From Pseudogulbenkiania sp. MAI-1 (GTDB lineage Bacteria; Pseudomonadota; Gammaproteobacteria; Burkholderiales; Chromobacteriaceae), in the NCBI RefSeq assembly GCF_000527175.1, contig NZ_AZUR01000001.1:186001-250000 (forward strand): a DNA stretch of 64,000 bases. Reading direction: 5' to 3'. The notes under the pieces were generated by a model. That model was not told the origin of the DNA. It did no database searches and saw nothing but the letters and a program-made list of their open reading frames with translations. The position numbers and the translations under genes were made by a program. Positions 18,423 through 28,149 of this stretch are shown here, one piece after another. Within the stretch, counting starts at the first letter, position 1; each line of letters starts with the position of its first letter.

Positions 18423-19919
18423 ATGATTAACGCCACCCTCAAGGCGCTGTCGCAGCAACTGGCGGCAAAAGCCGTGTCCAGCGAAGAACTCGCCGGCCTG
18501 TACCTCGACCGCATCGCGGCGCTCAACCCGGCGCTCAACGCCTTCATCACCGTCGACCGCGACAAGACCCTGGCCGAGGCGCGCGCCGCCGACGCCCTGC
18601 GCGCCGCCGGCCAGGCCGGCCCGCTGGCCGGCGTGCCGATCGCGCACAAGGACATCTTCTGCCAGCAAGGCTGGAAGACCAGCTGCGGCTCGAAGATGCT
18701 CGACAACTTCGTCTCGCCCTACGATGCCCACGTCATCGAGCAGTGCCGCGCCGCCGGCCTGGTGACGCTCGGCCGCACCAATATGGACGAATTCGCCATG
18801 GGCTCGTCCAACGAGAACAGCTTCTACGGCCCGGTGAAGAACCCGTGGGACCTGAACGCGATTCCGGGCGGCAGCTCCGGCGGCTCCGCCGCGGCGGTGG
18901 CGGCGCGCCTCGCCCCGGCGGCCACCGGCACCGACACCGGCGGCTCGATCCGTCAGCCGGCCTCGCACTGCGGCGTAACCGGCATCAAGCCGACCTACGG
19001 CGTGGTATCGCGCTACGGCATGGTGGCCTACGCCTCCTCGCTCGACCAGGGCGGCCCGCTGGCGCAGACCGCCGAAGACTGCGCGCTGCTGCTCAACGTG
19101 ATGGCGGGCTTCGATCCGCGCGATTCGACCAGCCTCGAGCGCGCCAAGGAAGACTACACCCGTGACCTGGACAAGCCGCTCTCCGGGCTGAGAATCGGCC
19201 TGCCGCGCGAGTACTTCGCCGAGGGGTTGTCCGAAGACGTCGCCGGCGTGGTCGATGGCGCCGTCGCCGAACTGAAGAAGCTGGGCGCCACCGTGGTGGA
19301 GATCAGCCTGCCCAATACCCAGCTCTCCATCCCGGCCTACTACGTGATCGCCCCGGCCGAAGCCTCGACCAACCTCAGCCGCTACGACGGCGTGCGCTAC
19401 GGCCACCGCGCCGCCGAGTACAAGGACCTGGTCGACATGTACGAGAAGACCCGCGCCGAGGGTTTCGGCGCCGAGGTCAAGCGCCGCATCATGGTCGGCA
19501 CCTACGTGCTGTCCCACGGCTACTACGACGCCTACTACCTCAAGGCACAGAAGATCCGCCGCCTGATCGCCAACGACTTCAAGGCGGCGTTCGAGCAGTG
19601 CGACGTGATCCTGGGGCCGGTGGCGCCGACCGCGGCGTTCAATCTCGGCGAGAAGTCCGGCGACCCGGTGCAGATGTACCTGTCCGACATCTACACGCTG
19701 TCGGTCAACCTGGCTGGCCTGCCCGGCATGAGCGTGCCGGCCGGTTTCGCCGCCAACGGCCGTCCGGTGGGTCTGCAGATCATCGGTAACTACTTCAGCG
19801 AAGCCAAGATGCTGAACGTGGCGCACCAGTTCCAGCAGGCGACCGACTGGCATACAAAAATGCCGAATGAACTTGCTGATCTGTCAGAGAAGCCCCCTAA
19901 GAAAAGGGTCTTTAAATAA
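18423..19919 (+). CDS. gatA: Asp-tRNA(Asn)/Glu-tRNA(Gln) amidotransferase subunit A
   Basis: An amidase-signature enzyme of 498 residues that releases ammonia from glutamine for GatB. The Ser-cisSer-Lys triad is Lys76 (AHKD), Ser151 (GGSSGGS) and Ser175 ([10 protein letters not shown]). The start at 18423 gives [13 protein letters not shown], the usual GatA N-terminus. The body ends like other GatA proteins ([15 protein letters not shown]), but about 20 more residues follow (from KMPNELADL to a PPKKRVFK end), encoded by distinctly more AT-rich DNA than the rest. That tail is unusual and may have been acquired by a local rearrangement. gatB starts 66 bp downstream. Confidence 0.97.
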   Translation: MINATLKALSQQLAAKAVSSEELAGLYLDRIAALNPALNAFITVDRDKTLAEARAADALRAAGQAGPLAGVPIAHKDIFCQQGWKTSCGSKMLDNFVSPYDAHVIEQCRAAGLVTLGRTNMDEFAMGSSNENSFYGPVKNPWDLNAIPGGSSGGSAAAVAARLAPAATGTDTGGSIRQPASHCGVTGIKPTYGVVSRYGMVAYASSLDQGGPLAQTAEDCALLLNVMAGFDPRDSTSLERAKEDYTRDLDKPLSGLRIGLPREYFAEGLSEDVAGVVDGAVAELKKLGATVVEISLPNTQLSIPAYYVIAPAEASTNLSRYDGVRYGHRAAEYKDLVDMYEKTRAEGFGAEVKRRIMVGTYVLSHGYYDAYYLKAQKIRRLIANDFKAAFEQCDVILGPVAPTAAFNLGEKSGDPVQMYLSDIYTLSVNLAGLPGMSVPAGFAANGRPVGLQIIGNYFSEAKMLNVAHQFQQATDWHTKMPNELADLSEKPPKKRVFK

Positions 19920-19985
19920 TTAGCTGGCAGCTAGCTCTTCAAGAATCGGGGCAGCTACCGCTTTGCAATAAAGGATTTTCCGACT

Positions 19986-21413
19986 ATGAAATGGGAAGTC
20001 GTGATCGGTCTCGAGGTGCATGTGCAGCTCAACACCGCATCGAAAATTTTCTCCGGCGCCTCCACCGCCTTCGGCGCGGCGCCCAACACCCAGGCCTCGG
20101 CGGTCGAGCTGGCCTTTCCCGGCGTGCTGCCGGTGCTCAACCGCGCCGCGGTCGACAAGGCGATCCGCCTCGGTCTGGCGCTCGACGCCACGATCAACCA
20201 GAAGAACGTGTTCGCGCGCAAGAACTACTTCTACCCCGATCTCCCCAAGGGCTACCAGATCAGCCAGATGGAGCTGCCGATCGTCGAACACGGCAAGCTC
20301 GCGATCCAGGTCGGCGACCAGGAGAAGGTGATCCGCGTCACCCGTGCCCACCTCGAGGAAGACGCCGGCAAGAGCCTGCACGAAGACTTCCACGGCATGA
20401 CCGGCATCGACCTGAACCGTGCCGGCACACCACTGTTGGAAGTGGTGTCCGAGCCCGACATGCGCTCGGCCGACGAGGCGGTGGCCTACGCCCGCGCGCT
20501 GCACACCCTGGTGACCTGGCTCGGCATCTGCGACGGCAACATGCAGGAAGGCAGCTTCCGCGTCGATGCCAACGTCTCGGTGCGCCCGGAGGGCCAGGCC
20601 GAGTTCGGCACCCGCCGCGAGATCAAGAACCTCAACTCCTTCCGCTTCCTGCAGCAGGCGATCGAGTACGAGATCCAGTGGCAGATCGACACGCTGGAAG
20701 ACGGCGGCAGGGTGGTGCAGGCCACCGTGCTGTTCGACCCCGAGACCGGCGAGACGCGCATGATGCGCAGCAAGGAAGACGCGCACGACTACCGCTACTT
20801 CCCCGATCCGGACCTGTTGCCGATGCGCATCGACAGCGCGCAGATCGAGGCCATCCGCGCCGAGATGCCGGAACTGCCGGGTCAGATGAAGGCGCGCTTC
20901 GTCGCCGAATACGGCGTATCCGGCTACGACGCCAGCCTGTTGACTGGTTCGCGCGCGCTGGCGGCCTACTTCGAGACCGTGGCCAAGGCCTCCGGCCAGG
21001 GCAAGCTCGCCGCCAACTGGGTCAACGGCGAGATCGCCGCGCGCCTGAACCGCGACGGCAAGGAGATCGGCGACTGCCCGATCGCCGCCGAACGGTTGTC
21101 CGGGCTGATCGTGCGCATCGCCGACGGCACCCTGTCCTCCAAGCTCGCCAAGCAGGTGTTCGAGGCGATGTGGGACAGCGAACTCACCGCCGATGCCATC
21201 ATCGAGCGCGACGGCCTGAAGCAAGTGTCCGACGTCGGTGCCATCGAGAAGATGGTGGACGAGGCCATCGCCGCCAACCCCAAGGCGGTGGAAGAGTTCC
21301 GCGCCGGCAAGGAAAAGGCGCTCAACGCCTTGGCCGGCCAGGTGATGAAGGCGTCCAAGGGCAAGGCCAATCCGGCCCAGGTGCAGGAGATCCTCAAGCA
21401 GAAATTGGCCTGA
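19986..21413 (+). CDS. gatB: Asp-tRNA(Asn)/Glu-tRNA(Gln) amidotransferase subunit B
   Basis: A protein of 475 residues with the GatB N-terminal signature [15 protein letters not shown] and SKIFSGAS, the kinase-like core ([42 protein letters not shown]) and the C-terminal helical YqeY-like tail ([33 protein letters not shown]). GatB phosphorylates the misacylated tRNA and transfers ammonia from GatA. It completes gatCAB. The stop is followed by a GC-rich hairpin (21471-21487) and, further on, a strong terminator (21608-21642). Confidence 0.98.
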   Translation: MKWEVVIGLEVHVQLNTASKIFSGASTAFGAAPNTQASAVELAFPGVLPVLNRAAVDKAIRLGLALDATINQKNVFARKNYFYPDLPKGYQISQMELPIVEHGKLAIQVGDQEKVIRVTRAHLEEDAGKSLHEDFHGMTGIDLNRAGTPLLEVVSEPDMRSADEAVAYARALHTLVTWLGICDGNMQEGSFRVDANVSVRPEGQAEFGTRREIKNLNSFRFLQQAIEYEIQWQIDTLEDGGRVVQATVLFDPETGETRMMRSKEDAHDYRYFPDPDLLPMRIDSAQIEAIRAEMPELPGQMKARFVAEYGVSGYDASLLTGSRALAAYFETVAKASGQGKLAANWVNGEIAARLNRDGKEIGDCPIAAERLSGLIVRIADGTLSSKLAKQVFEAMWDSELTADAIIERDGLKQVSDVGAIEKMVDEAIAANPKAVEEFRAGKEKALNALAGQVMKASKGKANPAQVQEILKQKLA

Positions 21414-21470
21414 CGTCTCGGGCTGTAGGGCTAAAGTAGGTCTAAAGTTGATTCGCTCGCCTTCCAGAGA

Positions 21471-21487
21471 GCCCGGCCAAGCCGGGC
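21471..21487 (+). terminator. GC-rich hairpin after gatB
   Basis: GCCCGGC-caa-GCCGGGC, extended by AGAG/CTCT with a bulge. It lies 58 bp after the gatB stop and lacks a T-run, so it may slow or process the transcript rather than end it outright. Confidence 0.5.
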
Positions 21488-21607
21488 CTCTCCGTCTGAG
21501 TAGTTGATTCTGCAGGCTGTTCATTGACTCCCCGTCCTTCGCACGCAGTCCGCCCTTGTTCTGCAAGGGAGCCCCGCTTCGCTCGCTAGGGTTTGTCGTC
21601 AATCCGA

Positions 21608-21642
21608 GGTGGCATGCCAAGGCATGTCGCCGTATTTTTTTT
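21608..21642 (+). terminator. strong intrinsic terminator between gatB and mraZ
   Basis: An 11-bp stem (GGTGGCATGCC / GGCATGTCGCC, with two G-T pairs) is followed by GTA and eight Ts. It isolates the dcw promoter from upstream transcription. The surrounding 21414-21779 has no gene; it also holds a small hairpin CCCTTG-ttctg-CAAGGG (21553-21569). Confidence 0.85.
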
Positions 21643-21779
21643 GCCGTTCGCGGCTGTTGTATTCCCCTTTTTCACAGCCTACTTTCAACGCTTTTTTTAA
21701 GCTGCTGATTTAATAGGGTTATTCTGCGTAAGGTCTTTCTAAGCCCTTGTCTTAAAAGGAGGTTGTGTTCCGTCTCAGG

Positions 21780-21808
21780 TTGACCCTATGACGCTTCTTT
21801 CTTATAGT
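21780..21808 (+). promoter_or_regulatory. dcw (mra) operon promoter
   Basis: -35 TTGACC (21780-21785), a 17-bp spacer and -10 TATAGT (21803-21808). Both boxes are close to sigma-70 consensus and the spacing is ideal. The predicted start near 21815 leaves a leader of about 60 bases before mraZ. Confidence 0.85.
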
Positions 21809-21842
21809 GGCGAAAAGTGGGGTGAAGTGGGTAAAAGTGGGG
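21806..21842 (+). promoter_or_regulatory. MraZ operator: four GTGG repeats at 10-bp spacing
   Basis: AGTGG begins at 21806, 21816, 21826 and 21836, an exact 10-bp period. MraZ is known to repress its own operon by binding GTGGG-type direct repeats with this spacing. The first copy overlaps the -10 box and the others cover the start region, so bound MraZ would block transcription of the cluster. Confidence 0.88.
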
Positions 21843-21877
21843 CGCACACCCCGAACCAGAGGCTTAATGTCCAAATC

Positions 21878-22324
21878 ATGATTGGTGGCGTCAACGTCGT
21901 TTCGCTCGATAGCAAGGGGCGTCTGGCCATTCCGGCCCGGCACCGCGAGACGCTGCTGTCCAATTTCGGCTCCAAGCTGGTCGTGACGCTGGAAGCGCGC
22001 GACCATCTGCTGCTCTACCCCGAGCCCAACTGGCGGCCTGTCGAGGCCAGGCTGCTGGCGTTGCCCTCCGGCAATCCCCTGCTCAAGCGTTACCAGAAGC
22101 TGGTGCTGGGCCATGCCGAACTGCTCGACATGGACGGCGCCGGCCGCATCCTGCTGTCGCCGCGCCTGCGTGCTCTGGTCAAGCTCGACAAGGACGTGGC
22201 CCTGGTGGGCATGGGCAACCGTTTCGAACTGTGGGATGCCGCGGACTGGGATGCCCAGACCAACGACGCCCTCGACATCGACCCCGCCGAACTGTCTCAG
22301 CATCTCGGAGATTTCACGTTGTGA
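21878..22324 (+). CDS. mraZ: transcriptional regulator MraZ
   Basis: A protein of 148 residues, an AbrB-fold repressor with two SpoVT-like halves. The N-terminal half carries [19 protein letters not shown] and the second half [21 protein letters not shown], each with the family DxxGR core. MraZ binds direct repeats before its own gene and in E. coli also tempers rsmH. The ATG at 21878 is chosen because it gives the conserved short start ([16 protein letters not shown]); earlier in-frame ATGs fall inside the promoter and operator. Its stop overlaps the GTG start of rsmH by 4 bp. Confidence 0.96.
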   Translation: MIGGVNVVSLDSKGRLAIPARHRETLLSNFGSKLVVTLEARDHLLLYPEPNWRPVEARLLALPSGNPLLKRYQKLVLGHAELLDMDGAGRILLSPRLRALVKLDKDVALVGMGNRFELWDAADWDAQTNDALDIDPAELSQHLGDFTL

Positions 22325-23283
22325 GTGCCCCCGTTTTTACGCACCAGACGGTGCTGCTTAGCGAAGCTGTGGCCGCGCTCGCCGTCCGCCCGGACGGCGT
22401 GTACGTCGACTGCACCTTCGGCCGCGGTGGGCACAGCCGCCTCATCCTGTCGCAGTTGGGGCCGGCTGGCCGGCTCATCGCCTTCGACAAGGACCCGGAG
22501 GCGATCGCCGTCGGCGAGCGGCTGGCCGCCGAAGACTCGCGTTTCACGCTGGTGCACGAAGGCTTCGAAACCTTGGCGCGCGAACTGGACCGGCTCGGCG
22601 TCGAACGCGTCGACGGTGTGCTGATGGATCTGGGCGTCTCGTCGCCACAGATCGACGACGCCCGGCGCGGCTTCAGCTTCCGATTCGACGCCCCGCTCGA
22701 CATGCGCATGGATACCAGCCGCGGCCTGACCGCGGCGGAATGGCTGGCCACGGCCGCCGAAGAAGAAATCAGGGAGGTCATCAAGACTTATGGTGAAGAG
22801 CGGTTTGCTCGCAAGATCGCAGCAGCCATTGTTGCGCAACGGGAGCTCGCTCCCCTGCAGACGACGCGTCAGCTCGCCCAGCTCGTTGGGCAGAACGTCC
22901 GTACTCGCGAACCGGGTCAAGACCCCGCGACGCGGACTTTCCAGGCCATCCGCATCTACATCAACCGTGAACTGGAAGAGCTGAAGGCCGTCCTGCCGCA
23001 GGCCGCGCAACGGCTGGCCGAGGGCGGCCGTCTCGCCGTGATCAGCTTCCATTCGCTGGAAGACCGCATCGTCAAGAACTTCATCCGCGACGCCAGCAGC
23101 GACGCCAAGCTGCCCTCCTGGGTGATGGTGCGCAGTGCCGACCTGCCCGAGCCGCCGTTGCGCACCGTCGGCAAGCCGGTGCGCGCCGGCGACGAAGAAG
23201 TCGCCGCCAACCCGCGCTCGCGCAGCGCCATCATGCGCGTGGCCGAGCGCACCGCCGGTGCCTGGCGCGAGGAGGCGGTGTGA
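22321..23283 (+). CDS. rsmH: 16S rRNA (cytosine(1402)-N(4))-methyltransferase
   Basis: A protein of 320 residues (formerly MraW) that methylates C1402 of 16S rRNA in the P site. The family N-terminus [13 protein letters not shown] is present, motif I is [16 protein letters not shown], followed by the large RsmH insert ([29 protein letters not shown]) and the C-terminal [16 protein letters not shown]. It starts at a GTG that shares bases with the mraZ stop (GTGA) and ends in another GTGA overlap with ftsL. Both overlaps suggest tight translational coupling. Confidence 0.97.
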   Translation: MSAPVFTHQTVLLSEAVAALAVRPDGVYVDCTFGRGGHSRLILSQLGPAGRLIAFDKDPEAIAVGERLAAEDSRFTLVHEGFETLARELDRLGVERVDGVLMDLGVSSPQIDDARRGFSFRFDAPLDMRMDTSRGLTAAEWLATAAEEEIREVIKTYGEERFARKIAAAIVAQRELAPLQTTRQLAQLVGQNVRTREPGQDPATRTFQAIRIYINRELEELKAVLPQAAQRLAEGGRLAVISFHSLEDRIVKNFIRDASSDAKLPSWVMVRSADLPEPPLRTVGKPVRAGDEEVAANPRSRSAIMRVAERTAGAWREEAV

Positions 23284-23552
23284 ACAAGCTCAACTCCATC
23301 TTGCTGGGCATCTTGGTGCTGTGCGCGTGGTCCGTGGTGACCTCGCAGCATGTGTCGCGCCAGTTGTACAGCAATCTGGAGCGTGAGCAGAAGTCGGCCA
23401 AGCAGCTGGAGGTGGAGTACGGCCAGCTGCTGCTGGAGCAGAGTACCTGGGGCGCGCACGCGCTGATCGAAAAAACTGCCACCGTGCGGCTTGGCATGCA
23501 GACGCCGGATCAGCGCCAGGTCCAGGTGGTCACGCCAGTGGGAGGAACGTGA
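23280..23552 (+). CDS. ftsL: cell division protein FtsL
   Basis: A protein of 90 residues with the bitopic FtsL layout: short cytoplasmic start, one membrane helix ([19 protein letters not shown]) and a periplasmic coiled coil ([28 protein letters not shown]). FtsL joins FtsB and FtsQ and helps activate FtsWI. Sequence conservation is low in this family, so the call rests on topology, size and place between rsmH and ftsI. It starts at a GTG overlapping the rsmH stop. Confidence 0.93.
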   Translation: MNKLNSILLGILVLCAWSVVTSQHVSRQLYSNLEREQKSAKQLEVEYGQLLLEQSTWGAHALIEKTATVRLGMQTPDQRQVQVVTPVGGT

Positions 23553-25300
23553 TGCGCGTCTACTCGATGCACCAGCGTGCCCCGAAAGCCAGCCCCGCCC
23601 TGCGCATGACGCCAGGGCGTGTGCGTTTGGTGCTGCTGGCGCTGGCGGCACTGTTCCTGGCCCTGATCGGCCGGGCGGTCTACCTGCAGGTGGCGCAGCA
23701 GGACTTCCTGCAGAACCAGGGCGAGGCGCGTTTCCGCCGGGCCATGGTGCTGGAGGCCAACCGCGGGGTGATCACCGACCGCAACGGCGAGCCGCTGGCG
23801 ATCAGCTCGCCGGTACAGACCATCTGGGCGAGTCCGGCCGACATGGAGCCGGTGCCGCCGGCCAAGCTGCGCGAACTGGCGCAGCTGTTGGAACTGGGGC
23901 CGGCGGAGCTGGACGGCAAGCTGTCCGACCGCAAGCGCGAGTTCGTCTATCTCAAGCGCCAGATCAGCCCGGAACTGGCCGACAAGGTGATGGCGCTGGG
24001 CATTCCCGGCATCGCCAAGCAGCAGGAATTCCGCCGTTTCTACCCGGCCGGCGAGAGCATGGCCCAATTGATCGGTTTCACCGGCGTCGACGGCCGCGGC
24101 CAGGAAGGGCTGGAGCTGGCGCGCGAGAAGATGCTGGCCGGCAAGAGCGGGCGGCGCGTGGTGCTGAAGGACCGGCGCGGCCACATCATCGAGGACGTGG
24201 CGGCCATCGAGTACCCGAAAGACGGCCAGACCCTGAACCTGGCGATCGACCAGCGCATCCAGTATCTCGCCTACCGTGAACTGGCGGCGGCGGTGGAGGT
24301 CAATAAGGCCAAGGCCGGCAGCGTGGTGGTGCTGGACGGCAAGAGCGGCGAGCTGTTGGCGCTGGCCAACGTGCCGTCGTTCAACCCGAACAGCCGCAAG
24401 GAGCTGGACCCGGAACGCCGCCGCAACCGGGCCGTGATCGACATGTTCGAGCCGGGTTCGACCATGAAACCGTTCCCGGTCGCCATGGCGCTCGACGCCG
24501 GCAAGGTCAATCCGAACATGGTGTTCGATACCAGTCCGTACATGATCGGGCCGGCGCGGGTGCGGGATTCGCACCCCAAGCCCGCCATGACGCTCACCGA
24601 GGTGATCCAGAAGTCGTCCAACGTCGGCGCTTCCAAGGTGGCGCTGATGTTCTCCCCGGAACAGATGTGGTCGTTCTACGACCAGGTCGGTTTCGGTCGC
24701 AGCGTGCATGCCGGTTTTCCGGGCGAAGTGGCCGGCCGCTTGCGCGGCTGGCAGGGCTGGCGTCCGATCGAGCAGGCCACCATGTCGTTCGGTTACGGCG
24801 TGTCGGTCAGCCTGCTGCAGATGGCGCGCGCCTACACCATCTTCACCAACGACGGCGCCCTGCTGCCGGTGTCGCTGACCCGGCTCTCCACGCCGTTGCC
24901 GGCCAAGCAGATCATCTCTCCGGAGGCGGCGCGCAAGATGCGCGAGATGCTGATGACGGTGACCCAGACCGGCGGCACCGCCACGCGGGCGCAGGTGTTG
25001 GGCTACCACGTCGGCGGCAAGAGCGGCACGGCGCGCAAGCTGGTCAACGGCGGCTATCAGGCCGACAAGCACCGTGGCCTGTTCATCGGTTTCGCGCCGG
25101 CGACCAAGCCGCGCCTGATCGTGGCGGTGATGATCGACGAGCCCGGCGCCGGCAGCTACTACGGCGGTTCGGTGGCCGGTCCGGCCTTCTCCAACATCAT
25201 GGCGGGGTCGCTGCGCATCCTGGGGGTCGAGCCCGACGCTCCCTCCAACAATTCATTGCTTCCGGTCAATCAGGTACCGGAGATACGAGAAGAGACATGA
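23552..25300 (+). CDS. ftsI: penicillin-binding protein 3, division-specific transpeptidase FtsI
   Basis: A protein of 582 residues with one N-terminal membrane helix (about 24-44), the pedestal domain (LEANRGVITDRNGEPLAISSP) and the class B transpeptidase. Active-site residues: Ser303-Lys306 (PGSTMKPF), SSN at 355-357 and KSG at 490-492 (GGKSGTARK). It cross-links septal peptidoglycan made by FtsW. The ATG at 23552 lies six bases after a GGAGG ribosome site; a GTG three bases earlier would be too close. It overlaps ftsL by one base and murE by four. Confidence 0.97.
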   Translation: MRVYSMHQRAPKASPALRMTPGRVRLVLLALAALFLALIGRAVYLQVAQQDFLQNQGEARFRRAMVLEANRGVITDRNGEPLAISSPVQTIWASPADMEPVPPAKLRELAQLLELGPAELDGKLSDRKREFVYLKRQISPELADKVMALGIPGIAKQQEFRRFYPAGESMAQLIGFTGVDGRGQEGLELAREKMLAGKSGRRVVLKDRRGHIIEDVAAIEYPKDGQTLNLAIDQRIQYLAYRELAAAVEVNKAKAGSVVVLDGKSGELLALANVPSFNPNSRKELDPERRRNRAVIDMFEPGSTMKPFPVAMALDAGKVNPNMVFDTSPYMIGPARVRDSHPKPAMTLTEVIQKSSNVGASKVALMFSPEQMWSFYDQVGFGRSVHAGFPGEVAGRLRGWQGWRPIEQATMSFGYGVSVSLLQMARAYTIFTNDGALLPVSLTRLSTPLPAKQIISPEAARKMREMLMTVTQTGGTATRAQVLGYHVGGKSGTARKLVNGGYQADKHRGLFIGFAPATKPRLIVAVMIDEPGAGSYYGGSVAGPAFSNIMAGSLRILGVEPDAPSNNSLLPVNQVPEIREET

Positions 25301-26790
25301 AGAGTCTGTTGACCCCGCTGCCGGACTGGGATCCGGCCGAGCTCGACACCCTGGGGCTGCCGCTCAAGCGCGTCGAGACGGACAGTCGCCGTGTGTTGCC
25401 GGGCGACGTGTTCCTGGCCTGCCGCGGCGAGTATGCCGACGGCCGCCAGTTCATCCCGATGGCGCTCGCCAACGGCGCCGCGGCGGTGCTGTGGGATCCG
25501 GCCGACGGCTTTAACTGGAATCCGGCCTGGCAGGTGCCCAACCTCGCGGTGCCGCAGCTGCGCGCGCGCGCCGGCATCGTCGCCAGCCACGCCTACGGCC
25601 ATCCGAGCCGCACCATGACGGTGATCGGCATCACCGGCACCAACGGCAAGACCTCGATTTCGCACTGGCTGGCGCAGGCGTTTTCGCTGCTAGCGCGCAA
25701 GGCGGCGCTGATCGGTACCGTCGGCAACGGTTTCTACGGTGCCTTGACCGACACCACCCACACCACGCCGGACCCGGTGACGGTGCAGCAGAAGCTGGCC
25801 GAGTACAAGCGCCAGGGCGCCGACGTGGTGACCATGGAAGTGTCCTCGCACGGCCTCGACCAGTTCCGCGTCAACGGCGTGAGCTTCGCCACGGCGGTGT
25901 TCACCAACCTGACGCGCGATCACCTCGACTACCACGGTTCGATGGAAGAGTACGGCGCCTCCAAGGCGCGGCTGTTCCACTGGGAGGGGCTGCGCCACGC
26001 CGTGATCAACGCCGACGACGCGTTCGGCCGCGAACTGGCCGCCGGCATCGACCGCCAGCGCACCTTGACCGTGACTTACGGCCTGGAACAGGGCGATGTG
26101 CGTCCGCTGAGCCTGTCGGCCAACCTCGACGGCCTGCAGATGACGGTGACCACGCCCTGGGGCGAGGCGGAACTGCGCAGCGCCCTCTTGGGCCGCTTCA
26201 ACGCCGCCAACCTGCTCGCCTGTCTTGCCACGCTGTGCGTCAACGGCGTGGCGCTGAAGGATGCGGCGGGGGTGCTGTCGCGCATCCAGCCGGCGCGCGG
26301 GCGCATGCAGCGCCTGGGCGGCGGTCACGAGCCGCTGGTGGTGATCGACTACGCCCACACCCCGGACGCGCTGGACAAGGCGCTGGCCACGCTGGCCGAA
26401 ATCCGCCCGGCCGGCAGCCGGCTCTACTGCGTGTTCGGCTGCGGCGGCGACCGCGACAAGGGCAAGCGCCCGATGATGGGCGCCATCGCCGCACGCATCG
26501 CCGACGTGGCGGTGGTGACCAGCGACAACCCGCGCAGCGAGGACCCGCTGGCCATCATCGCCGACATCCGCGCCGGCATGGGCGAGTCCGGCCACGTCGA
26601 AGCCGACCGTGCCGCCGCCATCCGTTGGGCGATCGCGGCGGCGCGCGCCGGCGACATCGTGCTGGTGGCCGGCAAGGGGCACGAGGAATACCAGGACATC
26701 CGCGGCGTGAAGCAGCCGTTCTCGGATTTCCGCGTCGCCGAAGAGGCGCTCATTGCCTGGAGCGAGGTGCACGATGCTGATGCTGTCTGA
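25297..26790 (+). CDS. murE: UDP-MurNAc-tripeptide synthetase (meso-diaminopimelate-adding)
   Basis: A Mur ligase of 497 residues that adds the third amino acid to UDP-MurNAc-L-Ala-D-Glu. The ATP loop is VIGITGTNGKTSISHWLAQA, and the central and C-terminal domains carry ITYGL-type and VVIDYAHTPDAL motifs. The substrate-selecting motif DNPR (in TSDNPRSEDP) is present, which in this family marks use of meso-diaminopimelate, as expected of a Gram-negative. It starts in the ftsI stop (ATGA) and its end overlaps murF by 17 bp. Confidence 0.98.
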   Translation: MKSLLTPLPDWDPAELDTLGLPLKRVETDSRRVLPGDVFLACRGEYADGRQFIPMALANGAAAVLWDPADGFNWNPAWQVPNLAVPQLRARAGIVASHAYGHPSRTMTVIGITGTNGKTSISHWLAQAFSLLARKAALIGTVGNGFYGALTDTTHTTPDPVTVQQKLAEYKRQGADVVTMEVSSHGLDQFRVNGVSFATAVFTNLTRDHLDYHGSMEEYGASKARLFHWEGLRHAVINADDAFGRELAAGIDRQRTLTVTYGLEQGDVRPLSLSANLDGLQMTVTTPWGEAELRSALLGRFNAANLLACLATLCVNGVALKDAAGVLSRIQPARGRMQRLGGGHEPLVVIDYAHTPDALDKALATLAEIRPAGSRLYCVFGCGGDRDKGKRPMMGAIAARIADVAVVTSDNPRSEDPLAIIADIRAGMGESGHVEADRAAAIRWAIAAARAGDIVLVAGKGHEEYQDIRGVKQPFSDFRVAEEALIAWSEVHDADAV

Positions 26791-28135
26791 CGCCGCTCGT
26801 CTCGCCGGCGGCGAATTCGCCGGCACCGACGCCGAGGTGCTCCGCGTGATCACCGACAGCCGCGCGGTGCAGCCGGGCGATCTGTTCGTGGCGCTCAAGG
26901 GCGAGCATTTCGACGCCCACGATTTCGTCGCCGAGGTGCTGGCCAAGGGGGCGGCTGGTGCGGTGGTGCGCCAGGACTTTGCACTGCCCGGCGCGGCGCT
27001 GGTCAAGGTGGACGATACCCGGCTGGCGCTGGGCCGGCTCGCCGCCGGCTGGCGCGCGCGCTTCGACCTGCCATTGGTCGGCATCACCGGCTCCAACGGC
27101 AAGACCACGGTCAAGGAGATGCTGACGGCGATTCTCGCCGCCCATGCCGGGCGCGACACGGTGCTCGCCACCGCCGGCAACTTCAACAACGACATCGGTC
27201 TGCCGCTGACGCTGCTCGGGTTGAACGCCAGCCATCGCTACGCGGTGATCGAGATGGGCATGAATCATTTCGGCGAGATCCGCTACCTCACCGGGCTGGC
27301 CCGGCCGCGCGTGGCGCTGGTCAACAACGCGCTGCGCGCCCATCTGGGCGGCGGCTTCTCCGGTGTGGCCGACATCGCCCGCGCCAAGAGCGAGATCTTC
27401 GAAGGTCTGGCCGACGACGGCGTGGCGGTGATCAACGCCGACGACCCCAATGCCGCCATCTTCCGGGCGGCGGCCGGCGCGCATCGTCAGCTCAGCTTCG
27501 GTCTGGGCGAAGCCGACGTGAACGCGTGCGACGTGGAGTTGTCCGACGTGACCGCCCGGTTCACCCTGCGTGCGCCGCAGGGCGAGGTGGCGGTCGAGCT
27601 GCCGGCGCCGGGCGAGCACAACGTGCGCAACGCACTGGCTGCCGCGACCGCCGCACTGGCGCTGGAGGTGCCGCTGGCGACCATCGCCGCCGGGCTGGCC
27701 GGCTTTGCCGGCGTCAAGGGGCGCTTGCAGCGCAAGCGTGCCGCCAACGGCGCGACGCTGATCGACGACACCTACAACGCCAACCCGGATTCGATGAAGG
27801 CCGGCATCGACGTGCTGCTCAAGGCCGCCGCGCCGCGCTGGTTCGTGATGGGCGACATCGGCGAACTGGGCGAGACCGCCGACCTGCTGCACGCCGAGGT
27901 CGGCGCCTACGCCCGGGAACGCGGGCTCGACGCCCTGCTCACGCTGGGTGAGCGGAGCCGCCACGCCACGGCCGCCTTCGGCGCCGGGGCAAACCATTTC
28001 GACACGCTGGATGCGCTGCTCGCTTACCTCGACAGCCATCTGCCGGCGGAGGCCACCGTGCTCGTCAAGGGCTCGCGCTTCATGCGCATGGAACGGGTGG
28101 TCGAGCATCTGACCGGACAACGACAAGAACATTAA
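26774..28135 (+). CDS. murF: UDP-MurNAc-tripeptide:D-Ala-D-Ala ligase
   Basis: A Mur ligase of 453 residues that attaches D-Ala-D-Ala, completing the UDP-MurNAc-pentapeptide. The ATP loop is [16 protein letters not shown]; further on come [44 protein letters not shown] and the late [12 protein letters not shown], all standard MurF landmarks. The ATG at 26774 has GAGG seven bases upstream; another ATG six bases later is possible but spaced worse. It overlaps murE and ends 14 bp before mraY. Confidence 0.97.
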   Translation: MLMLSDAARLAGGEFAGTDAEVLRVITDSRAVQPGDLFVALKGEHFDAHDFVAEVLAKGAAGAVVRQDFALPGAALVKVDDTRLALGRLAAGWRARFDLPLVGITGSNGKTTVKEMLTAILAAHAGRDTVLATAGNFNNDIGLPLTLLGLNASHRYAVIEMGMNHFGEIRYLTGLARPRVALVNNALRAHLGGGFSGVADIARAKSEIFEGLADDGVAVINADDPNAAIFRAAAGAHRQLSFGLGEADVNACDVELSDVTARFTLRAPQGEVAVELPAPGEHNVRNALAAATAALALEVPLATIAAGLAGFAGVKGRLQRKRAANGATLIDDTYNANPDSMKAGIDVLLKAAAPRWFVMGDIGELGETADLLHAEVGAYARERGLDALLTLGERSRHATAAFGAGANHFDTLDALLAYLDSHLPAEATVLVKGSRFMRMERVVEHLTGQRQEH

Positions 28136-28149
28136 AGGGGAGTGTAGCC

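Noticed and set aside
19896..19919. PPKKRVFK at the GatA end resembling a nuclear-localisation signal
   Set aside because: A chance basic cluster in a bacterial enzyme tail; there is no context for host targeting.
21788..21877. Longer mraZ start at 21788
   Set aside because: It lies between the -35 and -10 boxes and would translate the operator repeats; MraZ homologues begin at the position of ATG 21878.
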